Program-made: the position numbers and the translations under genes
Shown: positions 6,653-14,209 of the stretch, in pieces
Layout of the letters: every line of letters starts with the position of its first letter
Position numbering within the stretch: the stretch's first letter is position 1
NCBI GenBank assembly: GCA_034678415.1
Contig: JAXDBV010000239.1
Span: forward strand, 1-15,120
Length of the DNA: 15,120 bases
Source: JAXDBV01 sp034678415
GTDB taxonomy: Bacteria > Bacteroidota > Bacteroidia > Bacteroidales > VadinHA17
Direction: 5' to 3'
Notes under the pieces: generated by a model
Seen by the model: only the letters and a program-made list of their open reading frames with translations
The model's database searches: none
Told to the model about the DNA's origin: nothing

Positions 6653-7897
6653 ATGAAAATTGGAATTCTGTTTAAAGAAAACCTGAAGATAGCCTTCACC
6701 ACAATACGGACGAACAAGCTGCGCACCGTCCTTACGATTTTTATTATCGGGTTCGGGATCATGGCGCTCGTAGGTATCCTTACCGCCATTGATTCCATAA
6801 AGAATTCGCTGACGAAGGAATTCACGTTCATGGGAGCCAATACCTTCTCGATTGAAAGCCGCAGCATGCGGATACAGGTGGGGAACAAGCATTACCGCAA
6901 GAAGAACCATCCCTATATTTCATACCGGCAGGCGGAGGAGTTCAAGGAACGCTTCACATTTCCCGCGTCGGTGTCGCTGAACGTTTGGGCCACGGGGATG
7001 GCTACCATAAAGTACCAATCGAAAAAAACCAATCCCAATGTGAGAGTAGCCGGAGGTGATGAGAACTATGTCGTCACCAATGGCTATGAGCTGGCAGAGG
7101 GAAGAAATTTCCTGCGTGATGACATCAGGACGGGCAGGCATTATGCGATTATAGGGAAAACCATCGCCGGTCTGTTGTTCAAAGACGAGGTCAGCCCGCT
7201 GGGCAAGATCCTCACGGTGGGAAACGGCAAATACCGGGTCATTGGTATCCTCGAGTCGAAAGGTTCCAGCTTCGGAGGATTTGATAACCTGGTCGTTCTG
7301 CCGTATACCAATGTGAGGCAATACTATTCCCGTCCCAATATGTCGTATAGCATCCAGGTTATGCCTGCTGACAGCCGTCTGCTGGATGCCTGTACGGGGG
7401 AGGCCGAAGGGCTGTTCCGCATTATCAGGGGGCTCGATGCGAAGGACGAGAGCGATTTTAACATCACCAAGAGCGATACCCTGATAAAAATGCTGCTTGA
7501 GAACATTAAATATGTTACCCTCGCGGCAACGATCATAGGTATCATTACCCTTTGCGGTGCCGCCGTGGGACTGATGAACATCATGCTGGTATCGGTGACG
7601 GAACGCACGACGGAGATCGGCATACGGAAAGCCATTGGCGCCCGCAAGGAAACCATCCGTCAACAGTTCCTGTTCGAGGCTGTGGTGATAGGTCAGATCG
7701 GGGGGGTACTGGGGATCGTGATGGGTATCCTCATCGGAAACCTGTTATCGCTGATTATCAAGTCGCCGTTCATTATTCCCTGGATCTGGATTTTGGGCGG
7801 TGTGATGGCTTGTTTCGCTGTCGGTATCATTTCAGGATATTTCCCTGCGGTGAAGGCTGCTACCCTCGATCCGATAAAAGCATTGCATTATGAATAA
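6653..7897 (+). CDS. MacB/FtsX-type ABC transporter permease
   Basis: A 414-residue inner-membrane protein of the MacB-type (type VII) ABC transporter superfamily, whose members transmit force across the membrane to move lipoproteins, peptides or toxins rather than forming a classic pore. Seen directly: a cytoplasmic N-terminal helix (KENLKIAFTTIRTNKLRTV), TM1 about residues 24-46, and a large periplasmic MacB-like domain (about 50-280, including VRVAGGDENYVVTNGYELAEG). Three C-terminal TM segments follow (about 286-312, 342-368, 374-400) with the hallmark cytoplasmic loop SVTERTTEIGIRKAIGARKE (314-333). It ends at LDPIKALHYE, typical of the family. The ATPase subunit and a membrane-fusion protein are not adjacent, so they would have to be supplied from elsewhere. 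The downstream siaC-like gene begins 15 bp after its stop. Confidence 0.92.
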   Translation: MKIGILFKENLKIAFTTIRTNKLRTVLTIFIIGFGIMALVGILTAIDSIKNSLTKEFTFMGANTFSIESRSMRIQVGNKHYRKKNHPYISYRQAEEFKERFTFPASVSLNVWATGMATIKYQSKKTNPNVRVAGGDENYVVTNGYELAEGRNFLRDDIRTGRHYAIIGKTIAGLLFKDEVSPLGKILTVGNGKYRVIGILESKGSSFGGFDNLVVLPYTNVRQYYSRPNMSYSIQVMPADSRLLDACTGEAEGLFRIIRGLDAKDESDFNITKSDTLIKMLLENIKYVTLAATIIGIITLCGAAVGLMNIMLVSVTERTTEIGIRKAIGARKETIRQQFLFEAVVIGQIGGVLGIVMGILIGNLLSLIIKSPFIIPWIWILGGVMACFAVGIISGYFPAVKAATLDPIKALHYE

Positions 7898-7912
7898 AAC
7901 ATCATCACTCAA

Positions 7913-8290
7913 ATGAACGATCTTTTTCTTGCAAAAACCGGTACTACACCCGACGTTTCCTTTAACGCCAGCCGCGGCCTTCTGAAGCTTGAAGGTCGCT
8001 CCATACCTGAGAATCCGGAGTGGTTCTATGAAAGCCTGATCACATGGATACATGAATACTTCCGTGATCCGAAACCGACCACAAAGATGGAAGTAAAGCT
8101 CGAATATGTCAACAGCGGCACTTCAAAATACCTTATGGAGATCTTTCGTATACTCAATGTGTATTATGACCAAGGGAAAAAAGTCTCCGTTGTTTGGTTT
8201 TATGAGGAAGAAGATGAAGCAATGTATGAACTGGGCATGCACTATCAGGAAACAGTAAAATTGCCCATCACCATGAGCGTGATATACTAA
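7913..8290 (+). CDS. SiaC-family (DUF1987) regulatory phosphoprotein
   Basis: A 125-residue protein of the DUF1987/SiaC family (PF09345). In Pseudomonas aeruginosa SiaC is an anti-sigma-antagonist-like protein. It is phosphorylated by SiaB and dephosphorylated by the phosphatase SiaA, and its unphosphorylated form activates the diguanylate cyclase SiaD. Seen directly: TPDVSFNASRGLLKLEGRSI (residues 12-31) followed by PENPEWFYESLITWI, and EVKLEYVNSGTSKYLMEIF (60-78). That N-S-G-T-S-K segment (67-72) occupies the place of the SiaC phosphorylation site. A C-terminal strand-helix with VVWFYEEEDEAMYELG closes the fold. It follows the permease by 15 bp and probably shares its transcript. No siaA, siaB or siaD homologue is in the window. 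The protein ends just before a structured intergenic element. Confidence 0.87.
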   Translation: MNDLFLAKTGTTPDVSFNASRGLLKLEGRSIPENPEWFYESLITWIHEYFRDPKPTTKMEVKLEYVNSGTSKYLMEIFRILNVYYDQGKKVSVVWFYEEEDEAMYELGMHYQETVKLPITMSVIY

Positions 8291-8297
8291 CTAATAA

Positions 8298-8421
8298 AAG
8301 AAAAGGCTGTTAGATACCTCGTCTGTTCCATTCCCGTGAAAGTGATTTTCCCGTTTTATTCCCTCCTTGGGATGACAAAACGGTACTAAGGGATTCAACA
8401 AGGTCGCCACAGCCTCTTTTT
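8298..8421. repeat. Nested palindromic intergenic element, possible bidirectional terminator or dispersed repeat
   Basis: Between the convergent siaC-like and gap genes lies a nested palindrome. Outer arms: AGGCTGT (8304-8310) pairs with ACAGCCT (8409-8415), and the pairing continues outward past one mismatch through A/T-rich bases to 8298 and 8421. Inner arms: CCGTTTT (8351-8357) with AAAACGG (8377-8383), enclosing TCCC (8360-8363) and GGGA (8369-8372) around a 5-nt loop. The outer stem is flanked by TTTTT on the plus strand (8417-8421) and by TTTTCTTTT read on the minus strand, so it could end both transcripts. The size and two-tier palindromy also suggest a MITE or REP-like dispersed repeat. 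Copy number cannot be judged from one window. Confidence 0.6.
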
Positions 8422-8432
8422 ATGCGGCTTTC

Positions 8433-9440
8433 CTATTTATAGAGCAATGCAATAAGATCGACCACCCTGGCCGAATAACCCCATTCATTATCATACCATG
8501 CCAGCACCTTGATGGTTTTGCCGTTGTTAACCATGGTGCTCAGTGCGTCGAATATCGCCGAGTGGGTATTGTGTATCACATCCACCGAGACAATAGGATC
8601 CTCGGTATATTCGATGATCCCTTTCATGGGACCTTCGGCTGCTTTTTTAATGGCAGCGTTGATCTGTTCCGGGGTTACCTCAACCTTGAGGTTCGCCACC
8701 AGATCGACGAGGGAACCGGTGGGTGTGGGTACCCTTACAGAAATCCCGTCCATTTTACCCTTGAGATCAGGGATCACTTTCCCCACCGCCTTGGCGGCAC
8801 CGGTGGTGGTGGGTATCTGTGAGAGAGCAGCCGCCCTCGCCCTTCTCAGATCACTATGGGGAAGGTCAAGGATCCTCTGATCATTCGTGTAGGAATGGAT
8901 AGTGGTCATCAGCCCGTTCACGATACCGAAATTGTCATGGATCACCTTGGCCACGGGCGCCAGGCAGTTGGTGGTACAGGAAGCGTTGGAAATACAATGA
9001 TCAGTAGGCCTCAATGCACTCTCATTCACTCCGATCACGATCATATTATCAATCTCGTCTTTGGCGGGAACCGTAAGGATCACTTTCTTGGCACCGTTCT
9101 TCAGATGATCCCCGTAACCACCCTTTTCACTCTCCTTCTTCGTGAATACCCCTGTGGATTCAATAACCACATCCGGTGTTTTCTCCCATGGAATCTTCGC
9201 TGGTGATTTTTCCGCAGTGACTTTTACTTTCTTGCCATTATAAATTATTCCATCATCATCATACGTGGCACCAGGGAATTTTCCCTGCGTGGAATCATAT
9301 TTTAACAGGTGTGCCAGTGTCTTTGTATTGGTAACATCATTGATACCAACAACTTCCATGTCAGGCCGTTCCAGGATGAACTTATATACATTACGTCCAA
9401 TGCGGCCGAAACCATTAATTGCAACTTTAATTTTAGACAT
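8433..9440 (-). CDS. gap: Glyceraldehyde-3-phosphate dehydrogenase (type I, phosphorylating)
   Basis: A 335-residue cytoplasmic GAPDH, converting glyceraldehyde-3-phosphate, NAD+ and phosphate to 1,3-bisphosphoglycerate in glycolysis and the reverse in gluconeogenesis. Seen directly: the Rossmann fingerprint INGFGRIGRNVY (residues 8-19), INDVTNTKTLAHLLKYDS (33-50), the catalytic site SNASCTTNCLAP with Cys155, the base His182 in TTIHSYTNDQRI, RRARAAALSQIPTTTGAAKA (199-218), and the C-terminal AWYDNEWGYSARVVDL. An Asp at residue 35 after the second strand favours NAD over NADP. Length is normal for the family. It is transcribed alone from a consensus promoter (9472-9503) and ends against the palindromic element at 8298-8421. 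No other glycolytic gene is adjacent. Confidence 0.97.
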   Translation of the reverse strand: MSKIKVAINGFGRIGRNVYKFILERPDMEVVGINDVTNTKTLAHLLKYDSTQGKFPGATYDDDGIIYNGKKVKVTAEKSPAKIPWEKTPDVVIESTGVFTKKESEKGGYGDHLKNGAKKVILTVPAKDEIDNMIVIGVNESALRPTDHCISNASCTTNCLAPVAKVIHDNFGIVNGLMTTIHSYTNDQRILDLPHSDLRRARAAALSQIPTTTGAAKAVGKVIPDLKGKMDGISVRVPTPTGSLVDLVANLKVEVTPEQINAAIKKAAEGPMKGIIEYTEDPIVSVDVIHNTHSAIFDALSTMVNNGKTIKVLAWYDNEWGYSARVVDLIALLYK

Positions 9441-9471
9441 ACTCAGTTTTTTTAGTGATTAATGAAACGTA

Positions 9472-9503
9472 CAAAATTATGCATTAAACCTTAATCCTAC
9501 AAA
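9472..9503 (-). promoter_or_regulatory. Consensus promoter of the gap gene
   Basis: On the minus strand TTTG (9500-9503), a 20-bp spacer and TAATTTTG (9472-9479) fit the Bacteroidota promoter without mismatch, consistent with high expression of GAPDH. The predicted leader is about 25 nt. A second TTTG at 9504-9507 (24-bp spacing) is less well placed. Confidence 0.8.
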
Positions 9504-9552
9504 CAAAGGGGATGAAGATTTGATCAGACCAGTAAGGGGGATGAAGGAAGGA

Positions 9553-10371
9553 TTAGTAGTATTCTATGTCGGGCGGCATTTCGATCCTGCGCCTCGGTTT
9601 TTCCCTGGTCTTGGGAGCCCGGGGATCGACGATCTTGCCGAAACGGTAACTCACGAAAAGGGAGGGGAATAAAAACGAATGGTCCTTCCCGGCCATCACA
9701 GGCACCTTATTGACAAATGCATGAAGCATGACTCCCACATCGATGGCATGAAGAAACTCATCATACTTGCTGTATTCAAAATTCACCCCTGCTTTGAAGA
9801 ATGCCCCCGGGAGAAGCTTCGTCTCGTCCAATCCCCTGAACACCGATGCCTTGCCGTAGATCTGATCGGAAGAGTGCATGCTCATGTCAAATTTTTCTAT
9901 CTCAACAATGTATTCGTAGTAGGGATTTATGGGATGCAGGATCTCGTAATAAATGGGTTTGACAAATCCCACAGAAGGCCCGGCAGTACCATAGTAACGG
10001 ATTGCGATACCGCCCACATCAAATTTCCTGAAAACCTCATGCTGGAATCCGTAGCCTGCACTCAAATGAAAAAAGGAATTCATCTTCCCGAAAACAAAAC
10101 CGCGATTATTGGGAAAGATGGGATTGGTCATCTTGATTTCCTTCATGTCCTTGTAAAAGGACAGATCCAGCTCATACAGCCATTTATCCCGGTAATTGAC
10201 GCGCTTCCCGTACCGGTAGCCAATACCAAAACCATTGGTATTCAAAATGATACCACCAGAAATCTCATTCCTGTAAAAGATTTTTGACTGCTCGTCGATT
10301 TCTCCCTGCGCGAAACCAGCATTGATGACAGAAAAAATAAAAAAGAAGGCGATGAATATCTTCTTCATCAT
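9553..10371 (-). CDS. Secreted beta-barrel-like outer-membrane protein of unknown function
   Basis: A 272-residue protein with a clear signal peptide: MMKKIFIAFFFIFSVINAG, then cleavage probably after FA at residue 21. The mature part has alternating aromatic/hydrophobic strands rich in Gly, Tyr and Phe, such as EISGGIILNTNGFGIGYRYG, a central YYGTAGPSVGFVKPIYYEIL, and AIDVGVMLHAFVNK. The last strand is FPSLFVSYRFGK. This pattern suggests an outer-membrane beta-barrel. A basic, proline-containing tail (DPRAPKTREKPRRRIEMPPD) follows the last strand. I recognise no named family and propose no substrate. The ATG at 10369-10371 is chosen over the TTG at 10375-10377 because ATG-led Lys-Lys signal peptides are usual; the ATG at 10366-10368 is equally possible. 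The gene follows the small lipoprotein gene by 43 bp and probably shares its promoter. Confidence 0.72.
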   Translation of the reverse strand: MMKKIFIAFFFIFSVINAGFAQGEIDEQSKIFYRNEISGGIILNTNGFGIGYRYGKRVNYRDKWLYELDLSFYKDMKEIKMTNPIFPNNRGFVFGKMNSFFHLSAGYGFQHEVFRKFDVGGIAIRYYGTAGPSVGFVKPIYYEILHPINPYYEYIVEIEKFDMSMHSSDQIYGKASVFRGLDETKLLPGAFFKAGVNFEYSKYDEFLHAIDVGVMLHAFVNKVPVMAGKDHSFLFPSLFVSYRFGKIVDPRAPKTREKPRRRIEMPPDIEYY

Positions 10372-10414
10372 CTTCAAAGCATTAATCCCGGACGGAAGCC
10401 GGTACGTTAAAAGG

Positions 10415-10546
10415 CTAAACGTTATCAGCAGGCTCTTCGGTGTCAGCCTGACTGTATGCAGGGCATATTTCAGTATTGCATGAGCTCAGGAATCCAACAA
10501 GAAACATGCAAACAGCCAATATGACAAATACTTTCTTCATGGTCAT
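10415..10546 (-). CDS. Very small predicted lipoprotein (41-43 residues)
   Basis: A short gene below common length cut-offs. The protein reads MTMKKVFVILAVCMFLVGFL then SSC (lipobox LSSC, Cys23), leaving a mature peptide of 21 residues, CNTEICPAYSQADTEEPADN plus a final Val. The Lys-Lys start, hydrophobic core and lipobox make a lipoprotein signal peptide. The C-P-A-Y motif after the lipid-anchored Cys resembles many tiny Bacteroidota lipoproteins, but I know no function. A perfect promoter ends 19 nt upstream, which is strong support for a real gene. With that promoter, the ATG at 10538-10540 (MKKVFV, 41 residues) gives a leader of about 20 nt and may be the true start. The beta-barrel gene follows by 43 bp. 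Confidence 0.72.
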   Translation of the reverse strand: MTMKKVFVILAVCMFLVGFLSSCNTEICPAYSQADTEEPADNV

Positions 10547-10565
10547 AAGTTTACTGTTCTCACAA

Positions 10566-10596
10566 CAAAGATATGCTAATTCTGTTTAAAAACAAA
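10566..10596 (-). promoter_or_regulatory. Consensus promoter of the lipoprotein/beta-barrel pair
   Basis: On the minus strand TTTG (10593-10596), a 19-bp spacer and TATCTTTG (10566-10573) match the Bacteroidota consensus at every defined base. The predicted transcript begins 14-20 nt before the small lipoprotein start codons. Confidence 0.77.
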
Positions 10597-10664
10597 TAAC
10601 GGGAAATCCGGCGGATTATTTCAAATTACCGGCATATATATGGATCAGGGCATGATCAGTGCAC

Positions 10665-13600
10665 TTAATTATCGCCCGGTATCCTGCCGGTTGTCCAGGG
10701 TGCACCGATCTTCTCCATCTCTGTTTCAATATTCCTGATGTCAGTCTCTTGCAGTCTTTTCAGTTTTTCCAGTAACGGGGGCAGCTCATCCATGAGGATG
10801 TCATAGGCCTCTTTTTCTGCTTCCGTGATATCTGCTGTTGAGCCGTAATGGGTGTAGACCAGTGTTCCCAGGCGGGAGGCGAGGGGTACCGGTGCAGGGG
10901 GCAGCTCTTCACTGCTGGCCCTGGCCTCATATCCGTTGAAGGCAAAATCAATGTCCTTCAGCTGTTTGTTCACTGCCTTGGCCCTGTCAAGCAATTCACG
11001 CGATGCCCCGGGTGTGTGATGCAGGGTTTGTATGATCTGTTCCATCCTGTTGATCATCTCCGTGTTTGCCCGCATGGCTCCCTGCATCTTTCTCGCCAGT
11101 TCCCCGGCCTTCTTCTGAAAATCCACCATGGCCTCGCGGTCAGAGGCAGGCAACGTGGTGTTCCTCAACGCCTCAGCCCTGAATTCAACAGGACCTGCCA
11201 GCGGGGTGACCTGCCCGTTGACCACCTTGCTGAGCGTTACTTTGTACATACCGGGCATGGCAAGAAAACCGCTCTGCCCGCCGGCCAGCGGATCGTATTT
11301 CTCCCTCACATTTACCGGCCTGGGCGATTCGTACTTCAGATCCCAGGTGAGGCGGTGTATGCCCTTTGATACGCCGGCAGTGAGCTTCTTCACCACCTGG
11401 TTGTCCTCGTCAAGAATGGTGAACAGCAGGTGTGGCTTTTCTTCCGCTGCCTCCTGTCTCTGTTCTTCCATCGTCAGGACATGTATCTTTTCTCCTTTCT
11501 CAAACTGTTCCTTCTCCTGTTCCTTCCTCAGTTCTCTCTGTGTCTTTACCTCGTTTTTCAGGTAATAGGTAAAGGTAGCCCCGAAGGGCGGGTTGGGCCC
11601 GAAGAATTCGGTCGAACCTTGCTTCTCATGGCTTGTCTCGATATACATAAGTGCATCCCTTACCGGGAAAATAACCGCTTCCTGCCCGGACGTTTCTGGT
11701 GTGAACAGGCGCAGGGGGCTGTAGTCGTCGAGGATGAAGAAGCCGCGGCCGAAGGTGGCCAGCACCAGGTCATTCTCCCTCCGTTGTATGGCCATATCAT
11801 GCACCTGGATATCGGGAAGGCCGTTATCAAGCTCAATCCATTGTTTACCGCCGTCAATGCTGAAGAAGAAGCTTAATTCCGTGCCGGCGAACAGAAGGTC
11901 GGGATTCACAAAATCCTGTTCAATGCAGTGAACACTGCCGTTTTCGGGGAGGTTGGCGCTGATGGAGGTCCATGTGTTGCCTTTATCTGTGCTCTTCATC
12001 AAGTAAGGCTTGAAATCATCCCTCAGGAGGTTGTTGAAGCTGGCAAAGACGATATTCTCGTCAAATTTTGAGGGGCACACATCGCTCACATAGGTGAATT
12101 CGGGCACGCCTGGAAAATTCTCACACCGTCGCCAGCTTTTCCCTCCGTCCTCGGTCACCTGTATTAGTCCGTCGTCTGTCCCTGCGTACAGCAGTCCTTC
12201 TTTAATTTCCGATTCGGCGAGCGAAACGATTGTGCCGTAGAGCGAGGTCGACACATCTTTCATGACGGCATCCACGCTCCAGTATTTATCCATTACTTTC
12301 CAGGTATTGCGGTCCATGTTGCGGGTAAGGTCGCCCGAGATGGTTGTCCAGCTGTTTCCGCGGTCATCGCTTCTGAACACTCTTTCGGCGGCTGCATAGA
12401 GGCGGGTATGCTGGTGTGGGCTGAGGATCAGGGGTGCATCCCAGTTCCAGCGGTACGTGTTCTCACCCCTGCCAGGCTGCGGTCTTATGTCGATGGCTTC
12501 ACCGCTGCGACGGTCGTAGCGCACGCTGTTGCCATATTGTGACTCGGAATACACGATGTTGGGATCGGTGGGATCGACGGCCTGCCAGAACCCGTCGCCC
12601 CCGCAGGTGACGTACCAGGCGCTGCCGGGAACACCGTCCCTGCTGGTGTTGCGCGACGGCCCTCCGAAGCTGTTGTTATCCTGTGTACCTCCATAAACAT
12701 TGTAGAAGGGACGATCATTATCCACCGTCACACGGTAAAATTGGGTCACGGGAAGGTTCGACTTGAAGATGAAGTTTTCACCGTTGTCGAATGTCTCGTA
12801 AATACCCCCGTCACCGCCGATATAAAAATGCCGGGTATCATTGGGATCGATCCACATGGCATGGTCGTCAACATGCCTGTTCTTCAGCGACAGCCTCGAC
12901 CATGTCTTGCCGCCGTCCAGGGTGACGTGTGTAACGGTCTCCACACTGTACACCTTGTTCACATCTTTCGGATCGCAGTAAATCTCGTTGTAGTATTGTC
13001 CGCTGGAGGCATGGCTGCTCATTTTTTCCCAGCTCTCACCGCGGTTGCACGAACGGTAAAAGCCGCTCTTGTCACCTTCAGCCTCGATGATTGCATAGAT
13101 AATGTCAGGGTTCACGGGTGAGAGGGCGATGCCCATGCCTCCCACATGGCCTGAGGGCAGGCCGCTGGTAAGCTTTCTCCAGCTCTCTCCCTCGTCGGTC
13201 GATTTGTATATGGCCGACTCGGGTCCACCTCCTACTTTTGTGAAAACATGCCGTCGCCTCTGTTCCGATGTGGCATACATCACCGCCGGATCACGCGGGT
13301 CAATGATCACATTGTTCACCCCTGTGTGAACGCTTATATCCAGCACTTTTTGCCAGGTGGTACCGCCGTCGGTGCTTTTATACAGTCCGCGTTCGCCCCC
13401 CGGGCCCCATACCGATCCTTCCGCTGCCACGAACACAATATCCGGGTTCTGCGGGTTAATGGCGATCATCCCTATCTGCCTCGAATCCTTCAGGCCCATG
13501 TTCTTCCATGACTTGCCGCCGTCAACGCTCTTGTACACGCCATTGCCATACCCTAGCGCCCGCTGGTGAGTGTTCTCACCTGTCCCTATCCAGACCACGT

Positions 13601-13952
13601 CCGGGTTGCAGGGATCAATAACCACGCATCCTATCGCATAAGCCCCGTAATTGTCGAATACCGGGGTGAAGGTGGTTCCGTTATTCCCTGTTTTCCAAAC
13701 ATGTCCTGAGGCAACGGCAACATACCACTCCGAATGATTCTCCGGATTGAAGGCAAAATCGGCAATCCTTCCCGAAAGAAAAGCAGGACCGATACTCCTC
13801 CATTTCAGCCCGGGGAACAGGCCGTAGGTAATCGTGCTTTCGATGGCCGGCTCACCCGTTTTTTTCTTCTGACCATCTACAGGGATAAGCGTAATAATAC
13901 TGAAAACCAGTACCAGGCTGATCATCATGGCAGGGTGTAATAAAGGTTTCAT
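10665..13952 (-). CDS. Secreted sortilin/VPS10-like BNR-repeat protein
   Basis: A 1095-residue exported protein of the 'WD40/YVTN/BNR-like repeat' or sortilin N-terminal group. These proteins are often annotated as glycosyl hydrolases, but I see no evidence for a particular enzymatic activity. Seen directly: a signal peptide (residues 1 to about 27, ending PVDG-Q) and a beta-propeller region (about 45-745) with ten Asp-box motifs of S/T-x-D-x-G-x-x-W/F form. Examples are SVDGGKSW (142-149), STDGGTTW (193-200), STDEGESW (251-258), TLDGGKTW (344-351), SDDRGNSW (528-535), TEDGGKSW (600-607) and STDKGNTW (654-661). After ILDDYSPLRLF a charged, helical stretch (800-837, many Glu/Lys/Arg/Gln) interrupts an Ig-like C-terminal module (about 790-925), and a helical end (935-1083) with coiled-coil character follows. 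There is no lipobox and no obvious type IX secretion sorting domain, so a periplasmic location is likely. I found no consensus promoter upstream. Confidence 0.88.
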   Translation of the reverse strand: MKPLLHPAMMISLVLVFSIITLIPVDGQKKKTGEPAIESTITYGLFPGLKWRSIGPAFLSGRIADFAFNPENHSEWYVAVASGHVWKTGNNGTTFTPVFDNYGAYAIGCVVIDPCNPDVVWIGTGENTHQRALGYGNGVYKSVDGGKSWKNMGLKDSRQIGMIAINPQNPDIVFVAAEGSVWGPGGERGLYKSTDGGTTWQKVLDISVHTGVNNVIIDPRDPAVMYATSEQRRRHVFTKVGGGPESAIYKSTDEGESWRKLTSGLPSGHVGGMGIALSPVNPDIIYAIIEAEGDKSGFYRSCNRGESWEKMSSHASSGQYYNEIYCDPKDVNKVYSVETVTHVTLDGGKTWSRLSLKNRHVDDHAMWIDPNDTRHFYIGGDGGIYETFDNGENFIFKSNLPVTQFYRVTVDNDRPFYNVYGGTQDNNSFGGPSRNTSRDGVPGSAWYVTCGGDGFWQAVDPTDPNIVYSESQYGNSVRYDRRSGEAIDIRPQPGRGENTYRWNWDAPLILSPHQHTRLYAAAERVFRSDDRGNSWTTISGDLTRNMDRNTWKVMDKYWSVDAVMKDVSTSLYGTIVSLAESEIKEGLLYAGTDDGLIQVTEDGGKSWRRCENFPGVPEFTYVSDVCPSKFDENIVFASFNNLLRDDFKPYLMKSTDKGNTWTSISANLPENGSVHCIEQDFVNPDLLFAGTELSFFFSIDGGKQWIELDNGLPDIQVHDMAIQRRENDLVLATFGRGFFILDDYSPLRLFTPETSGQEAVIFPVRDALMYIETSHEKQGSTEFFGPNPPFGATFTYYLKNEVKTQRELRKEQEKEQFEKGEKIHVLTMEEQRQEAAEEKPHLLFTILDEDNQVVKKLTAGVSKGIHRLTWDLKYESPRPVNVREKYDPLAGGQSGFLAMPGMYKVTLSKVVNGQVTPLAGPVEFRAEALRNTTLPASDREAMVDFQKKAGELARKMQGAMRANTEMINRMEQIIQTLHHTPGASRELLDRAKAVNKQLKDIDFAFNGYEARASSEELPPAPVPLASRLGTLVYTHYGSTADITEAEKEAYDILMDELPPLLEKLKRLQETDIRNIETEMEKIGAPWTTGRIPGDN

Positions 13953-14209
13953 ATGTCGGGATTTTTAAATAGAACAGATCGTTTAAACATGACAAGATAA
14001 TGAACATCGTAATACAAAAGGAAGATTTTGCGAGAAAATTAAAAGTTCCTTTTATATGATCATGAAACAGTACATTCTGAAGATATCATGATTCGGAAGC
14101 TGCATGAATGGCGAGCGACAGGTCACGGGGTTCATCTGGAAAAAGATGACAGAATTCCTGTTACATCCGGTTCCTGTTTATTATACTTGTATCATTAAAA
14201 CCTGAACAG
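13953..14209. other. Divergent intergenic region between the BNR protein and nitroreductase genes
   Basis: This 257-bp gap must contain both start regions. For the nitroreductase a near-consensus -7 box TATACTTG (14182-14189, one mismatch from TAnnTTTG) sits about 20 nt before its ATG, but no good -33 element was seen. For the BNR protein gene no TAnnTTTG box was found. An 8-bp inverted repeat AAAAGGAA/TTCCTTTT (14016-14023 with 14046-14053) is present; its role is unknown. I saw no gene or RNA. Confidence 0.4.

Noticed and set aside
6920..7663. 247-codon open frame on the minus strand
   Set aside because: It lies antisense within the well-supported permease gene; its translation shows no recognisable motif and looks like a shadow frame.
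9679..10287. 202-codon open frame on the plus strand
   Set aside because: Antisense to the beta-barrel gene, which has a signal peptide and strand pattern; the plus frame has no recognisable features.
10372..10377. TTG start for the beta-barrel protein
   Set aside because: Two in-frame ATG codons follow within 3 codons and give a normal Lys-Lys signal peptide; no Shine-Dalgarno supports TTG.
10605..10617. Small hairpin AATCC/GGATT as terminator of the BNR protein gene
   Set aside because: Stem of only 5 bp with a 3-nt loop and no T-run after it on the minus strand.
14016..14053. AAAAGGAA/TTCCTTTT inverted repeat as a terminator or operator
   Set aside because: Loop of 22 nt, A/T-biased arms and no supporting promoter position; could easily be chance.
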